From Nitrospirota bacterium (lineage in GTDB: Bacteria; Nitrospirota; Leptospirillia; Leptospirillales; Leptospirillaceae), in the NCBI GenBank assembly GCA_021828375.1, contig JAKARS010000002.1, positions 1 to 64,000 on the forward strand: a DNA stretch of 64,000 nt. Direction: 5' to 3'. The translations under genes and the position numbers were made by a program. Positions 49,246-58,031 of the stretch are shown in pieces; position 1 is the first letter of the stretch, and each line of letters begins with the position of its first letter. A model generated the notes under the pieces. It saw only the letters and a program-made list of their open reading frames with translations. It did not search any database and was not told the origin of the DNA.

Positions 49246-49279
49246 GGCCTCTCCAAGTTTTTAAAAGTTAAACTTCAAT

Positions 49280-49308
49280 AATATAACAGGCGAACAAAGC
49301 AAAATCAA
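49280..49308 (-). promoter_or_regulatory. Promoter of rplI and the downstream series
   Basis: On the minus strand TTGATT (49308-49303) is followed by 17 bases and TATATT (49285-49280). The start site would be near 49273, giving a leader of about 28 bases. Confidence 0.7.
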
Positions 49309-49357
49309 CGAAAACGAAGAGACGCTGAAAGTCATGGATCATTCTGGGGCGGATCCG

Positions 49358-49387
49358 TTGAAGAGAGGGAAAGAACGAGGGTACACT
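49358..49387 (+). promoter_or_regulatory. Promoter of the cobalamin operon
   Basis: TTGAAG (49358-49363), 18 bases, then TACACT (49382-49387). The start site would lie about 35 bases before the cbiD ATG, leaving no room for a cobalamin riboswitch. Confidence 0.6.
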
Positions 49388-49428
49388 CTTAAAAACGAGA
49401 TTCATAGAAGCTAATCTCAGGAGAGCCG

Positions 49429-50550
49429 ATGAGAACAGGCTTTACGACGGGAGCCTGTGCCCAGGCGGGAGTCAAAGCCTCGCTTGAGGCATTGGTGAGC
49501 GGGGACTTCGCCGAACAAGTCACGATCCGTCTCCCGAACGGGAAGGAGGCAAGTTTCGTCCTCTTCCGGAAGATCCATCTCGATGTGGCCCATGAAAGAC
49601 GGGCGGCATGCTCGATCATTAAAGATGGAGGGGATGATCCCGACTGCACTCATGGGGCTGAAGTTGAAATTGAAGTCACCGTGACGGAAGGCGGGAAGGT
49701 TGAGTATGTTGCCGGCCCGGGTGTGGGGACGATCACAAAACCTGGCCTCTCCCTTGCGGTGGGGGAGCCGGCGATCAATCCTGTTCCCCGGCGCTATATG
49801 GAAAAAGAGTTCAGCGGGATAAAAAAGAGGCTTGAGAAAAAATACGACCTGAGCAATGCCGGGGTGAGAATACGGATTTCCATTGCGGACGGGGTCGAAA
49901 GAGCAAAGAAGACCTTGAATGAACGATTGGGGATTGAAGGGGGGCTCTCGATCCTCGGCACGAAGGGGATCGTGGTTCCGTTCAGTACGGCCGCCTATCG
50001 CTCGAGCATCTCCCAATCGATGGATGTGGCCAGAGCCCGGGGGATCGAGACGATCGTCCTGACCACGGGAGGACAAAGCGAAGCTTTTGCCATGAAGCTC
50101 TACCCGGGAATCCCTCCCGAAGGATTTGTCCAGATAGGCGACTTTACGGGATTCTCGGTCAAGGAGGCGGGGAAGAAGCAATTCCCCCGCATCATCATGG
50201 CCGGTTTTTTGGGAAAATTTTCGAAGCTGGCGAAAGGCGTGACACAGACCCATGCCGCGGGATCCCAGGTCGATCTCGAATTTTTGGCCTCGCTGGCGCG
50301 GGAGACGGGATCCGACGACACCGTCTGCCACCAAATCGCGGCCGCGAATACCGCACGCCATGTTGGAGAGATTCTTGAGAAGGAAGGGAATCTCGCGTTT
50401 TTCTCGTTGCTTTGCTCGAAAATCCTTGAACATCTGGAAAAGCTGTCGCCTCGTCCTGCCGTCATCGAGGTCCTGATCACGAATTTCGAAGGAAAACTTG
50501 TGGGTTCTGCCACAAACACAGCCGGAATGAAAATTGAACGAAAATCCTAG
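49429..50550 (+). CDS. cbiD: Cobalt-precorrin-5B C1-methyltransferase
   Basis: CbiD performs the C1 methylation of the oxygen-independent (cobalt-early) cobalamin pathway. The N-terminal RTGFTTGACAQAGVKAS block is the family signature. The 373 residues are normal, and AGGAGA lies before the ATG. It is the first gene of the operon and overlaps cbiE by 17 bases. Confidence 0.95.
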   Translation: MRTGFTTGACAQAGVKASLEALVSGDFAEQVTIRLPNGKEASFVLFRKIHLDVAHERRAACSIIKDGGDDPDCTHGAEVEIEVTVTEGGKVEYVAGPGVGTITKPGLSLAVGEPAINPVPRRYMEKEFSGIKKRLEKKYDLSNAGVRIRISIADGVERAKKTLNERLGIEGGLSILGTKGIVVPFSTAAYRSSISQSMDVARARGIETIVLTTGGQSEAFAMKLYPGIPPEGFVQIGDFTGFSVKEAGKKQFPRIIMAGFLGKFSKLAKGVTQTHAAGSQVDLEFLASLARETGSDDTVCHQIAAANTARHVGEILEKEGNLAFFSLLCSKILEHLEKLSPRPAVIEVLITNFEGKLVGSATNTAGMKIERKS

Positions 50551-51205
50551 GGTTTACCTCATAGGAGTCGAACCCGAGGGGCCCGATCCGAGGCGTCCTC
50601 CTCTTTCCGAGTTGATCGGAACAACCCGCCTCGTGATCGGAGGACGGCGACACCTTGATCCTCTCAAAGGAATGGTGGGGCCCGAGACAGAATGGCTCCC
50701 GGTGACCTCCAACATTCCCGAGGTGATCGAAAGGCTCAAGCAATTCCTGCAGGAAGGGAAAGCGGGGGAGACGGCGATTGTTCTGGCGACGGGAGATCCC
50801 CTTTACTATGGCATTGGGGGGGCGATAACAAAGGCCCTTCCAGGGGAGTCCTTGGTGGTCATTCCGGCCGCGACTCTGGTCCAAAGAGCCTTTGCCCTGC
50901 TGCGGGAGCCCTGGGAGAATGTCCGGGTCGGAAGCCTTCACAGCAAGAAAGAAAAACCTGACCTGATTCCCGGCCGTTGGGCCTTCTATACGGGGGGAAG
51001 CTTGGGCCCGGCAGAGGTCTGCCAAATGGTTCTGGATCGGGGATTTCAACTGCGGAATGTGGCGATACTGGAAGAAATAGGAATGGAAGGCGAGCGGGTC
51101 AGTTTCTTTTCCCGAATAGACGCGGTCCACGACCTTCCCGACGACATCAAGCCGCTCAACATGGTGGTCATGACAATAGAAGGAGCGGCATCCCGTGAAT
51201 CATGA
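50534..51205 (+). CDS. cbiE: Cobalt-precorrin-7 C5-methyltransferase
   Basis: The 223-residue SAM-dependent methyltransferase of the tetrapyrrole family has the ATGDPLYYGIGG motif and an N-terminal VYLIGVEPEGP block. With CbiT it replaces the fused CobL. The start is TTG 50534 inside the end of cbiD. It overlaps cbiT by 11 bases. Confidence 0.93.
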   Translation: MNENPRVYLIGVEPEGPDPRRPPLSELIGTTRLVIGGRRHLDPLKGMVGPETEWLPVTSNIPEVIERLKQFLQEGKAGETAIVLATGDPLYYGIGGAITKALPGESLVVIPAATLVQRAFALLREPWENVRVGSLHSKKEKPDLIPGRWAFYTGGSLGPAEVCQMVLDRGFQLRNVAILEEIGMEGERVSFFSRIDAVHDLPDDIKPLNMVVMTIEGAASRES

Positions 51206-51800
51206 AGCCCGACTCTTCGGCTTGCCCGAGGAGTCCTTTGTCTTTACCGTCCCGAGAAAAGGGCTGATCACCAAAACGGAGACGAGGGTGATCTCCTTGA
51301 TGAAGCTCGATCTCCACCCCGGGCAGGTCCTCTGGGATATCGGGGCGGGTTCGGGGTCGGTCGGAATCGAGGCCGCCCGCCTTGTTTCGGATCTTAAGGT
51401 CATTGCTGTCGAAAAAGATCCGGCCGATTTTGACTGCCTGAAAAAAAATATTGAAGCCTTTGGCCTCGGGGAGAGGATCCTCCCGATTTTTGGCAAGGCT
51501 CCGGAGGCGCTCTCGGAGGCGCCGTCCCCCGACAGGGTCTTTATCGGAGGATCGGGGGGGCGAATGGCCGACCTTCTCGATTATTGTCTGGACAAAGGCA
51601 ACAAAGTCGGGATCGTGGCCAATTTTGCCACGATCGAAAATCTTGCCGAGGCTCTTGACTGGGCCAAAAGGAAAAAAATGTCGCCCGATATTGTTCATCT
51701 CCAGGTGGGGCGGGGGGTTCCCATCGTCGGTCTCACGAGGATCGAAGCCCAGAATCCTGTCACCATTCTGACGCTCTTCCCGACCGAGGCTCTCTCATGA
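51195..51800 (+). CDS. cbiT: Cobalt-precorrin-6B C15-methyltransferase (decarboxylating)
   Basis: The class I SAM fold is shown by LWDIGAGSGSVGIEAA and VIAVEKDPADF. It carries out C15 methylation and C12 decarboxylation. The start is GTG 51195 with GGAG about ten bases upstream. It overlaps cbiG by four bases. Confidence 0.94.
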   Translation: MNHEARLFGLPEESFVFTVPRKGLITKTETRVISLMKLDLHPGQVLWDIGAGSGSVGIEAARLVSDLKVIAVEKDPADFDCLKKNIEAFGLGERILPIFGKAPEALSEAPSPDRVFIGGSGGRMADLLDYCLDKGNKVGIVANFATIENLAEALDWAKRKKMSPDIVHLQVGRGVPIVGLTRIEAQNPVTILTLFPTEALS

Positions 51801-52933
51801 CGACAGTGACCCAGGATTCGGGCGCCCAGGGGATGAGGCTGGCCGTGGCGACAATTACCCGTCCGGGTCTGCTTGTGGCGGCCCGGATTGCCCGGGAACA
51901 TCGGGCGGATCTTTACGTTTCGGAAAAATATTCTTCCCATATTCCTGATGATCTCAAGGACAGGGCCAAGGTCTTTGACGGGGTCATCAAAAACCTCCTC
52001 CCCGATCTTTTTGCCTCGTATGACGGGATCATTCTCATCATGGCCCTGGGGATCGTGGTCCGGTCGATTGCCCGACTGGCGGAAGACAAGACCCGGGATC
52101 CTGCCGTTTTGGTGGGGGATGTTCAGGGCCGCTTCATGATCAGCGTCCTGTCGGGCCACAGTGGCGGAGCGAACAAGCTGACCGAAGAGGTGGCGCGAAC
52201 CACCGGGGCCCTCCCGGTCATCACCACGGGAACCGATGTTTCCCAGACCGTGGCGCCCGACATGATCGCCAAGGAGATCGGCGCCGCCCTGACCCCCCAC
52301 GACAATCTCAAGCGGGTCAGCTCGGCAATTGTCGATGGGGATCCGGTCTTTTTTCTGAACCTTGACAAGGTGCCGATCCCGTCTCTTGAGGGGCCGAAAA
52401 AGCCAAACATCCTCGTGTCGACCACCCTCCCGGATCCGTTACCTTCCGTGAGGGCCGGGGTCTACATCTCGATCTCGTATACCCTCCCTTCCCTCGGGGG
52501 GGGGCCCACGGTGCAGCTTGTTCCCCGCTGTCTGGGGATCGGGATCGGGTGCAATCGAGGGACAAGCGTCCATGAGATCGTAGAACTTTTGAATGAGGTC
52601 ATGGATCGGGAAGATTGGCATCCAGAGGCCATACGGGCCTTCGGATCGATCGACCTCAAGAAGGATGAGGAAGGCATCCTTCAGCTGGCGGCCCGCAGGG
52701 GAGTGCCTCTGTACTTTTTCTCCCGTGACCAGCTAGAAGAGGTTCATGTTCCCAATCCCTCGGGAATCGTGAAAAAATATGTCGGGACCCCTGCCGTGGC
52801 CGAGCCGTCGGCATTGCTGGCCCTCCGGATGGCCCCCCCACCCTGGCCGGGGACGCCGCGCCTGGTGGTCGAAAAGGTCAAGTCGAAAAATGCGACATTG
52901 GCCATTGCCCGTTGGACGCCAGAGACATCTTAA
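51797..52933 (+). CDS. cbiG: Cobalt-precorrin 5A hydrolase
   Basis: CbiG opens the lactone ring and releases acetaldehyde. The central domain has IILIMALGIVVRSIA and the core SVLSGHSGGANKLTEEVA, and the C-terminal domain has LGIGIGCNRGTS. At 378 residues it is a complete CbiG. It overlaps cbiT by four bases. Confidence 0.94.
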   Translation: MTTVTQDSGAQGMRLAVATITRPGLLVAARIAREHRADLYVSEKYSSHIPDDLKDRAKVFDGVIKNLLPDLFASYDGIILIMALGIVVRSIARLAEDKTRDPAVLVGDVQGRFMISVLSGHSGGANKLTEEVARTTGALPVITTGTDVSQTVAPDMIAKEIGAALTPHDNLKRVSSAIVDGDPVFFLNLDKVPIPSLEGPKKPNILVSTTLPDPLPSVRAGVYISISYTLPSLGGGPTVQLVPRCLGIGIGCNRGTSVHEIVELLNEVMDREDWHPEAIRAFGSIDLKKDEEGILQLAARRGVPLYFFSRDQLEEVHVPNPSGIVKKYVGTPAVAEPSALLALRMAPPPWPGTPRLVVEKVKSKNATLAIARWTPETS

Positions 52934-52969
52934 GGACATTCATCCAAACAGAAACGGAAAAGAACAGTC

Positions 52970-53806
52970 ATGACAAAATCATATTTGACGGAATCCTCCC
53001 CCGGAAAGGGGGGAAAGCTCTCACTGGTCGGTTTCGGCCCTGGAGCCGAGGACCATCTCACCCCCATTGCCAGAAAGGCCATTGAACGAGCGGATGTGGT
53101 AATCGGCTATCGGACCTATATCGATCTGGTTCGTCATCTCGTCAACGGCAAGTCGGTGATCGAGACCGGAATGACCGAAGAAATCGACAGGGCGACCCAG
53201 GCGGTCGAGCTGGCCTACCAGGGCCATCATGTCGTTCTTGTCAGCAGCGGAGATGTGGGAATCTACGGCATGGCCGGGCTGGCCTTCGAGGTACTGGGAG
53301 AGAAGGGCTGGACGGGAGAAGAGATTGAGGTGTCTGTCCTTCCGGGAATTACCGCTCTTTCCGCCTGCGCGTCCCTTCTGGGAGCCCCTCTCATGCACGA
53401 CTTTGCCTCCATCAGCCTCTCCGATCTTCTGACGCCCTGGGAGGTGATCCGGAAGCGTCTTGAGGCGGCGGCGATGGCCGACTTTGTGGTGGCCCTCTAT
53501 AACCCCCGTTCCTCCAAAAGGGTACGCCAGGTCGAGGAGGCCCGGGAAATTCTCCTCTCCCATCGCGGGCCCGACACTCCTGTGGGAATCGTCAAGAGCG
53601 CGATGCGCGACGGTGAAACGGTCGTGATCACGACCCTCGATCATATGCTCGAGCATCCGATCGGGATGTTGACCACCATCCTCGTGGGGAATTCCCAGAC
53701 CCGCCTTTTGGCCGGACGGATGGTGACTCCCCGCGGGTATCGGAACAAATATGATCTGGAGACGGGGGAAAAAATTGCCAAGAAGAAAGGATCCGGCTCG
53801 GAATGA
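52970..53806 (+). CDS. cbiH: Cobalt-precorrin-3B C17-methyltransferase
   Basis: The tetrapyrrole methyltransferase core runs from LSLVGFGPGAEDHLTP through LVSSGDVGIYGMAG to VVALYNPRSSKR. It contracts the ring and methylates C17. The 278 residues lack the fused domains seen in some species. It overlaps cobO by four bases. Confidence 0.93.
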   Translation: MTKSYLTESSPGKGGKLSLVGFGPGAEDHLTPIARKAIERADVVIGYRTYIDLVRHLVNGKSVIETGMTEEIDRATQAVELAYQGHHVVLVSSGDVGIYGMAGLAFEVLGEKGWTGEEIEVSVLPGITALSACASLLGAPLMHDFASISLSDLLTPWEVIRKRLEAAAMADFVVALYNPRSSKRVRQVEEAREILLSHRGPDTPVGIVKSAMRDGETVVITTLDHMLEHPIGMLTTILVGNSQTRLLAGRMVTPRGYRNKYDLETGEKIAKKKGSGSE

Positions 53807-54342
53807 ATGACTCAGAAAAGGAAAAGGGGCTGGTCATCGTCTATACCGGAGACGGGAAGGGGAAGACAACCGCGGCCCTTGGGCTCCTTTACCGGGCCTC
53901 CGGCTACCGGATGAAAAGCCTGATGATCCAGTTCATGAAGGGGCGAATGCATTCCGGGGAGCGGGAGGCGGCGACCCGGGATTCCAACGGCCTTGTGACG
54001 ATCGTTCCCCTTGGGGAAGGGTTTACCTGGGAGACGAAGGATGCGGCAAGAGATCGCGCCGTGGCCCAGCAGGCCTTCGAGTATGCCCGATCGGAAGTGC
54101 TCTCGGGAACGTATGATCTTGTCGTCCTCGATGAAATCAATATCGCGCTTCGCTACAATTATATCGATGTTCCCCAGGTTCTGGCGCTTCTTGATGAACG
54201 TCCGTTTCACCAAAATATCGTCCTGACCGGTCGGAACGCTCCGGAGGCCCTTCTGGAGCGGGCCGATCTGGTGACCGAGATGAAGATGATCAAACATCCC
54301 TTCGAGAAAGGGATTCTTGCACGGAAAGGGGTCGACTTTTAA
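53803..54342 (+). CDS. cobO: Cob(I)alamin adenosyltransferase (CobO/BtuR type)
   Basis: The P-loop variant GDGKGKTT at about residues 16-23 binds ATP in the way known for CobA/BtuR, and VVLDEINIALRYNYI is the second signature. It adds the adenosyl group to cobalt. It ends on the first base of the def ATG. The remaining cobalamin genes (for example cbiA, cbiC, cbiF, cbiL) are not in the window. Confidence 0.94.
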   Translation: MNDSEKEKGLVIVYTGDGKGKTTAALGLLYRASGYRMKSLMIQFMKGRMHSGEREAATRDSNGLVTIVPLGEGFTWETKDAARDRAVAQQAFEYARSEVLSGTYDLVVLDEINIALRYNYIDVPQVLALLDERPFHQNIVLTGRNAPEALLERADLVTEMKMIKHPFEKGILARKGVDF

Positions 54343-54896
54343 TGGCGCTGCTCAAGATTGCGAAGATGGGCAATCCGGTTCTTCGAAAAATTTCCGAGCC
54401 GGTCAGCAAGGAGGAAATTGCCCGACCGGAATTCCAGCGTTTTCTCGACGATATGATCGAGACGATGAAGGATGAGGATGGTCTGGGCCTTGCCGCTCCC
54501 CAGGTCCACGTCTCAAAACAGGTGGTCATCATTGAAAGTCTCGATGACCCCCGTTCCGAGGACGGTCCTCCGACACCTCTTCTTGTCCTGATCAATCCTG
54601 TCTTCAAATACATGTCCAAGGAGACGCGAAGCGGATGGGAAGGATGCCTCTCCCTCGACAATCTTCGGGGAAAGGTGACGCGCTCCCGGGCGGTCAAGCT
54701 CGAAGCCCTCGGACGAAAGGGCGAGACCATTGTTCTCGATTGGGAAGAATTTCCTGCGGTGGTCCTGCAACATGAGATCGACCACCTGCGGGGACATCTC
54801 TTCGTCGACAGGATGAAGGACATGTCGACGCTGACCCATCTCGGAGAGTTCCACCGCTACTGGATCAAGGGAGAAAAGGACGTCGAGGAGGTTTAG
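54342..54896 (+). CDS. def: Peptide deformylase
   Basis: The metal-site motifs are complete: GLGLAAPQ at 47-54, EGCLS at 100-104 and HEIDH at 144-148. It removes the N-terminal formyl group. The start overlaps the cobO stop by one base, so it appears to be transcribed with the cobalamin genes although its role is unrelated. Confidence 0.96.
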   Translation: MALLKIAKMGNPVLRKISEPVSKEEIARPEFQRFLDDMIETMKDEDGLGLAAPQVHVSKQVVIIESLDDPRSEDGPPTPLLVLINPVFKYMSKETRSGWEGCLSLDNLRGKVTRSRAVKLEALGRKGETIVLDWEEFPAVVLQHEIDHLRGHLFVDRMKDMSTLTHLGEFHRYWIKGEKDVEEV

Positions 54897-54960
54897 GGCG
54901 GGAGGACGATCCCCCAGGGAGGCCTTGGGGGCCCAAGGAAAGGCCAGGGGGAAGGGACGG

Positions 54961-55683
54961 CTATCCGAGGTCCGCAAGAAGGGAGTAGGTGGCCTCCCGG
55001 GGATCCTGAGCCCCGATGATGGGTCGTCCGACGACAAGAAGGTCGGATCCCTCGCTCAAGGCCTCATGGGGAGATCGGGCATTGAACTGATCGTCCCTGG
55101 CCCCGGTCGGTCCCTTGGGCCGAATTCCGGGAGTGACGAAAAAGGGGGTCTCTCCCCAACGTGTTCGGGCTCGAGCAAGCTCCCCCGGGGACATGACAAG
55201 TCCATCCGCTCCTGAAGAGAGGGCGACCGATCCCAGTCGGGCCACGCCCTCCTCCCGGCTGGGGTACCCCATCGCTTGCACCTCCCCTTCCGTCAAATGA
55301 GTCAAAAGCGTCACCGCGATCAGGGCCGGTGGCTCAGGCCCCGAAGAGTCAAGGGCCTCTCGCGCCGCCGCAATCATCGCTGTCCCCCCCTGGGCATGGA
55401 TCGTGACCATCCGGATCGCGGGGGAAGGGAGGCGGGAGAGCGTCTCGAAGACGGTGTTGGGGATGTCGTGCCATTTGAGGTCGAGAAAGACAGGGATCCC
55501 CAACCTCTCTGCCGTGGAGAGGAAGTCCTCTCCCCAGGAGAGAAAGGGAACAGGACCGCACTTGACCATGCCCACCAGGGGGCCAAGATCCCGAAGCAAG
55601 GCCAGACCCTGACCCCGATCCGACAGATCGAGCGCAAGGCACAGTATGTTTTTGAGCCCCAGCCTCTCCCGGATTCCCCTCAC
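54961..55683 (-). CDS. pyrF: Orotidine 5'-phosphate decarboxylase
   Basis: PyrF makes UMP. The catalytic Lys-Asp pattern lies in VFLDLKWHDIPNTV, and the phosphate loop is in FFVTPGIRPKG. Start is GTG 55683, with GGAG six bases upstream, overlapping the prmA stop as GTGA. The longer open frame upstream is a shadow of prmA. Length is 240 residues. Confidence 0.95.
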   Translation of the reverse strand: MRGIRERLGLKNILCLALDLSDRGQGLALLRDLGPLVGMVKCGPVPFLSWGEDFLSTAERLGIPVFLDLKWHDIPNTVFETLSRLPSPAIRMVTIHAQGGTAMIAAAREALDSSGPEPPALIAVTLLTHLTEGEVQAMGYPSREEGVARLGSVALSSGADGLVMSPGELARARTRWGETPFFVTPGIRPKGPTGARDDQFNARSPHEALSEGSDLLVVGRPIIGAQDPREATYSLLADLG

Positions 55684-56570
55684 GAGGGGCTCCTTCCCTT
55701 GTCGACGACAAAGGTGTCGTAACGTTCTCCCGGAACATGGCGCACCTCTCCCGGAAGCCCCGACAGGACTCGGGCCACGGCCTCCGTCTCCTCCTTCGAC
55801 ACCCCGGAGCAAATCATTCGGCCCGCAGGCGACAGCAATCCGTAGAGCTTCGGCGTGGTGGCGCAGAGGACTCCTCCCGTGACATTGGCCAGGATCATGT
55901 CAAAGGAGGGGAGGGGAGACGCGGGAGGAATCTCGTCAAAGGATCCGTAAACAACTCCTCGGTCGTCCATTCCGTTGTCCCGAAGATTCTGACGGGTTGC
56001 CTCCACGGCATACGGATCGTTGTCGATGGCAATCAGGGTCGACTCTTTCATGAGGTGAAGGGCCGCGACCCCCAGAATCCCCGTTCCGGATCCGAAATCG
56101 AGAATCGACCGCGGCTCATTCGGCCATCGATCAGCCGTCTCCGCAATCAGTTCGAGACATCGGTAGGTCGTTTCGTGCAGGCCCGTGCCGAAGGCCATTT
56201 GTGGATCGATGCGAATGACCGCGAGAGCCGACTGATCCTCGGGATCCTCCCATGAGGGAACCACCCTGAGCCGCTCCCCCACCGTAAAGCTTTTAAACCC
56301 CTGCTCCTTCCAGATCTCCTGCCAATCTTCCTGACGTGCCACGTGGAGTTCAATCGCTGAGGCCCCGAGGGAAGAAAGGGCCGACTCCATTAGAAGCCAT
56401 TCGGCGGAGTCCGTGTCGGGGGGGACAAAGACGAGCCGGCAGGGGGTTCCCTCCTCGATGAGGACGGAGGACTGGGTGTGGCCATTGAGCCACTGCAGGA
56501 GGCCATCAAGATCCTCGGGAGAGCAAAGGAGGGAGGCAAACGTATAGCTGGAAGAAGATGTCGACACCAA
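55680..56570 (-). CDS. prmA: Ribosomal protein L11 methyltransferase
   Basis: PrmA trimethylates L11. The N-terminal substrate domain is followed by DPQMAFGTGLHETTYRCLEL and the SAM motif LDFGSGTGILGVAALHL, then FDMILANVTGG. The 296 residues are typical. It overlaps pyrF by four bases and follows the redoxin gene by four bases. Confidence 0.94.
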   Translation of the reverse strand: MVSTSSSSYTFASLLCSPEDLDGLLQWLNGHTQSSVLIEEGTPCRLVFVPPDTDSAEWLLMESALSSLGASAIELHVARQEDWQEIWKEQGFKSFTVGERLRVVPSWEDPEDQSALAVIRIDPQMAFGTGLHETTYRCLELIAETADRWPNEPRSILDFGSGTGILGVAALHLMKESTLIAIDNDPYAVEATRQNLRDNGMDDRGVVYGSFDEIPPASPLPSFDMILANVTGGVLCATTPKLYGLLSPAGRMICSGVSKEETEAVARVLSGLPGEVRHVPGERYDTFVVDKGRSPS

Positions 56571-56574
56571 GACC

Positions 56575-57627
56575 TCAGGGGTTGAATGTGAGCGTGTAGA
56601 GAGACGTCCCGGGGGTCAGGAAGACAAGGTCAAGCCGGTGAGGGCCATAGGTTTGTCCGGTGACAATGGCATACATCCGGGACCCGTTGACCCGAACGAG
56701 GGTTCCCGACTTCGGATCGATCGTGGTGTCGGATCCGGCCTCAACTTTTGAGAGGGGATGCCCATCAATGGTGACCAGAACGAGGCCTTCGGGTGCGTTC
56801 TTCGGACGTCTCATCACGGCATTGACTCCCCGCCCCTGATAATAGACGGTGAGGGTCGGAGGGTGGTTGTCTTTTTGAATTCCCGAAAAAACATGATCCG
56901 GTGTCGATGACCATAACCCACTGAGAATGATCGAGTTGTTTATGTTTGTCCGGCCAGAGTACAAATATTCAGTTTCATGAAATCCTGAAGGATTTCCCAG
57001 GTGTCCCCGATCTGTTCCGGCATAGAGCTCGGGGGTGAGGTCGGGGGAAAACCCGCCAGAATCCGGATTTCCCTGAATCGGAGCGGGAAGATGAAGGGCG
57101 GAGACGATACTGTCCTCAAGCTCATCGTATCCCCCCTCTCCGATAGAGTGGTAGAGAAGTGTTCCGTCGGGAGCATAGAGGTAGTCTGAGGGCCAGTAAT
57201 GATTTTTGAAGCGCCTCCAGAGCGTCTGATCCTTGTCGAGAACGACGGGAAAGATGATGTGGTATTGCGCGATGGCCCGCTCGACTCTCTCCGGCCGGGC
57301 GGCAAAGTCGAATTCCGGAGAATGGATCCCGACAATGACGAGACCTTTGTCCTTGTATTTTCGATAGATCTCATCAAGGTGGGGAAATGTTCGAATGCAG
57401 TTGATGCACGTGTAGTCCCAAAAATCATAGAGGACAACTTTTCCCTGAAGAGAAGGAGGAGAAACACGTCCCTGACCATTGACCCATCCCCCATTTCCCT
57501 CGAGGGAAATGGGGGCGGAAAAGGAGCGGGCAGGAAAGCCCAAGAGGATCAGGAACGCGGTGATGAGACAAAAGGAGGGGAGAACAGAGAAGAGGGGTCG
57601 GGTCGGGATAGTTCCGGAATCTTTCAT
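56575..57627 (-). CDS. Exported thioredoxin-like protein, DipZ/TlpA type
   Basis: A hydrophobic signal segment (about 15-38) precedes a redoxin domain with the active-site pair Cys74-Ile-Asn-Cys77 in YDFWDYTCINCIRTFPHLDEIY. The C-terminal half (about 200-350) is a beta-rich module as in the DipZ C-terminus. It probably acts in periplasmic thiol redox or cytochrome maturation. The partner is unknown. It starts 34 bases after the por terminator. Confidence 0.85.
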   Translation of the reverse strand: MKDSGTIPTRPLFSVLPSFCLITAFLILLGFPARSFSAPISLEGNGGWVNGQGRVSPPSLQGKVVLYDFWDYTCINCIRTFPHLDEIYRKYKDKGLVIVGIHSPEFDFAARPERVERAIAQYHIIFPVVLDKDQTLWRRFKNHYWPSDYLYAPDGTLLYHSIGEGGYDELEDSIVSALHLPAPIQGNPDSGGFSPDLTPELYAGTDRGHLGNPSGFHETEYLYSGRTNINNSIILSGLWSSTPDHVFSGIQKDNHPPTLTVYYQGRGVNAVMRRPKNAPEGLVLVTIDGHPLSKVEAGSDTTIDPKSGTLVRVNGSRMYAIVTGQTYGPHRLDLVFLTPGTSLYTLTFNP

Positions 57628-57660
57628 CGGCAGATCTCCCGGAGGGATGAGGATAGGGGG

Positions 57661-57697
57661 AAGAAAAAGAAAAGGAAGGCCCGGAGGCCCTCCTTTT
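57661..57697 (-). terminator. Terminator of the por operon
   Basis: A 12-bp stem (57697-57686 with 57681-57670, one G-U pair) with loop TCCG is followed on the minus strand by TCTTTTTCTT. It ends the porA-B-G-D transcript before the redoxin gene. Confidence 0.85.
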
Positions 57698-57725
57698 TAA
57701 TGGATCAAACGTTCAAAAAGGGAGA

Positions 57726-58010
57726 TCAGGGATGTTGTCCCGTCCAGGACTCGGGACGGAATCCCTCCTTGGAAAGCTCGAAAGTATCTTTGAGGTCCGT
57801 GATCATGATCATCTTGATGGCATGGTGTTTGGCAAGGTCATCACAGATTCCGACGCAGATTTCACAGCCTTTGCAGCGATCAACGGCAACGAAGGCCGTT
57901 TTGGCGGCGTTATCGTAGAGGATGGTGTTGGCCTCGGGGCAATACTGGGTGCAGAGGCGACAGGCGGTTTCACTGCAGATAGCTTGGTCGATATGCGCAA
58001 CAAGATACAA
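57726..58010 (-). CDS. porD: POR ferredoxin-type subunit
   Basis: The 94-residue protein holds two clusters: Cys12-x4-Cys17-x2-Cys20-x3-Cys24 and Cys46-x2-Cys49-x2-Cys52-x3-Cys56, so two [4Fe-4S] centres are expected. It transfers electrons between the POR core and ferredoxin. The first motif has an atypical x4 spacing. It is the last gene of the operon. Confidence 0.88.
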   Translation of the reverse strand: MYLVAHIDQAICSETACRLCTQYCPEANTILYDNAAKTAFVAVDRCKGCEICVGICDDLAKHHAIKMIMITDLKDTFELSKEGFRPESWTGQHP

Positions 58011-58031
58011 GGGATTTCTCCTTTAGTTAGA

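Noticed and set aside
54923-54938. CCTTGG/CCAAGG hairpin after def as a terminator
   Set aside because: No T-run follows on either strand.
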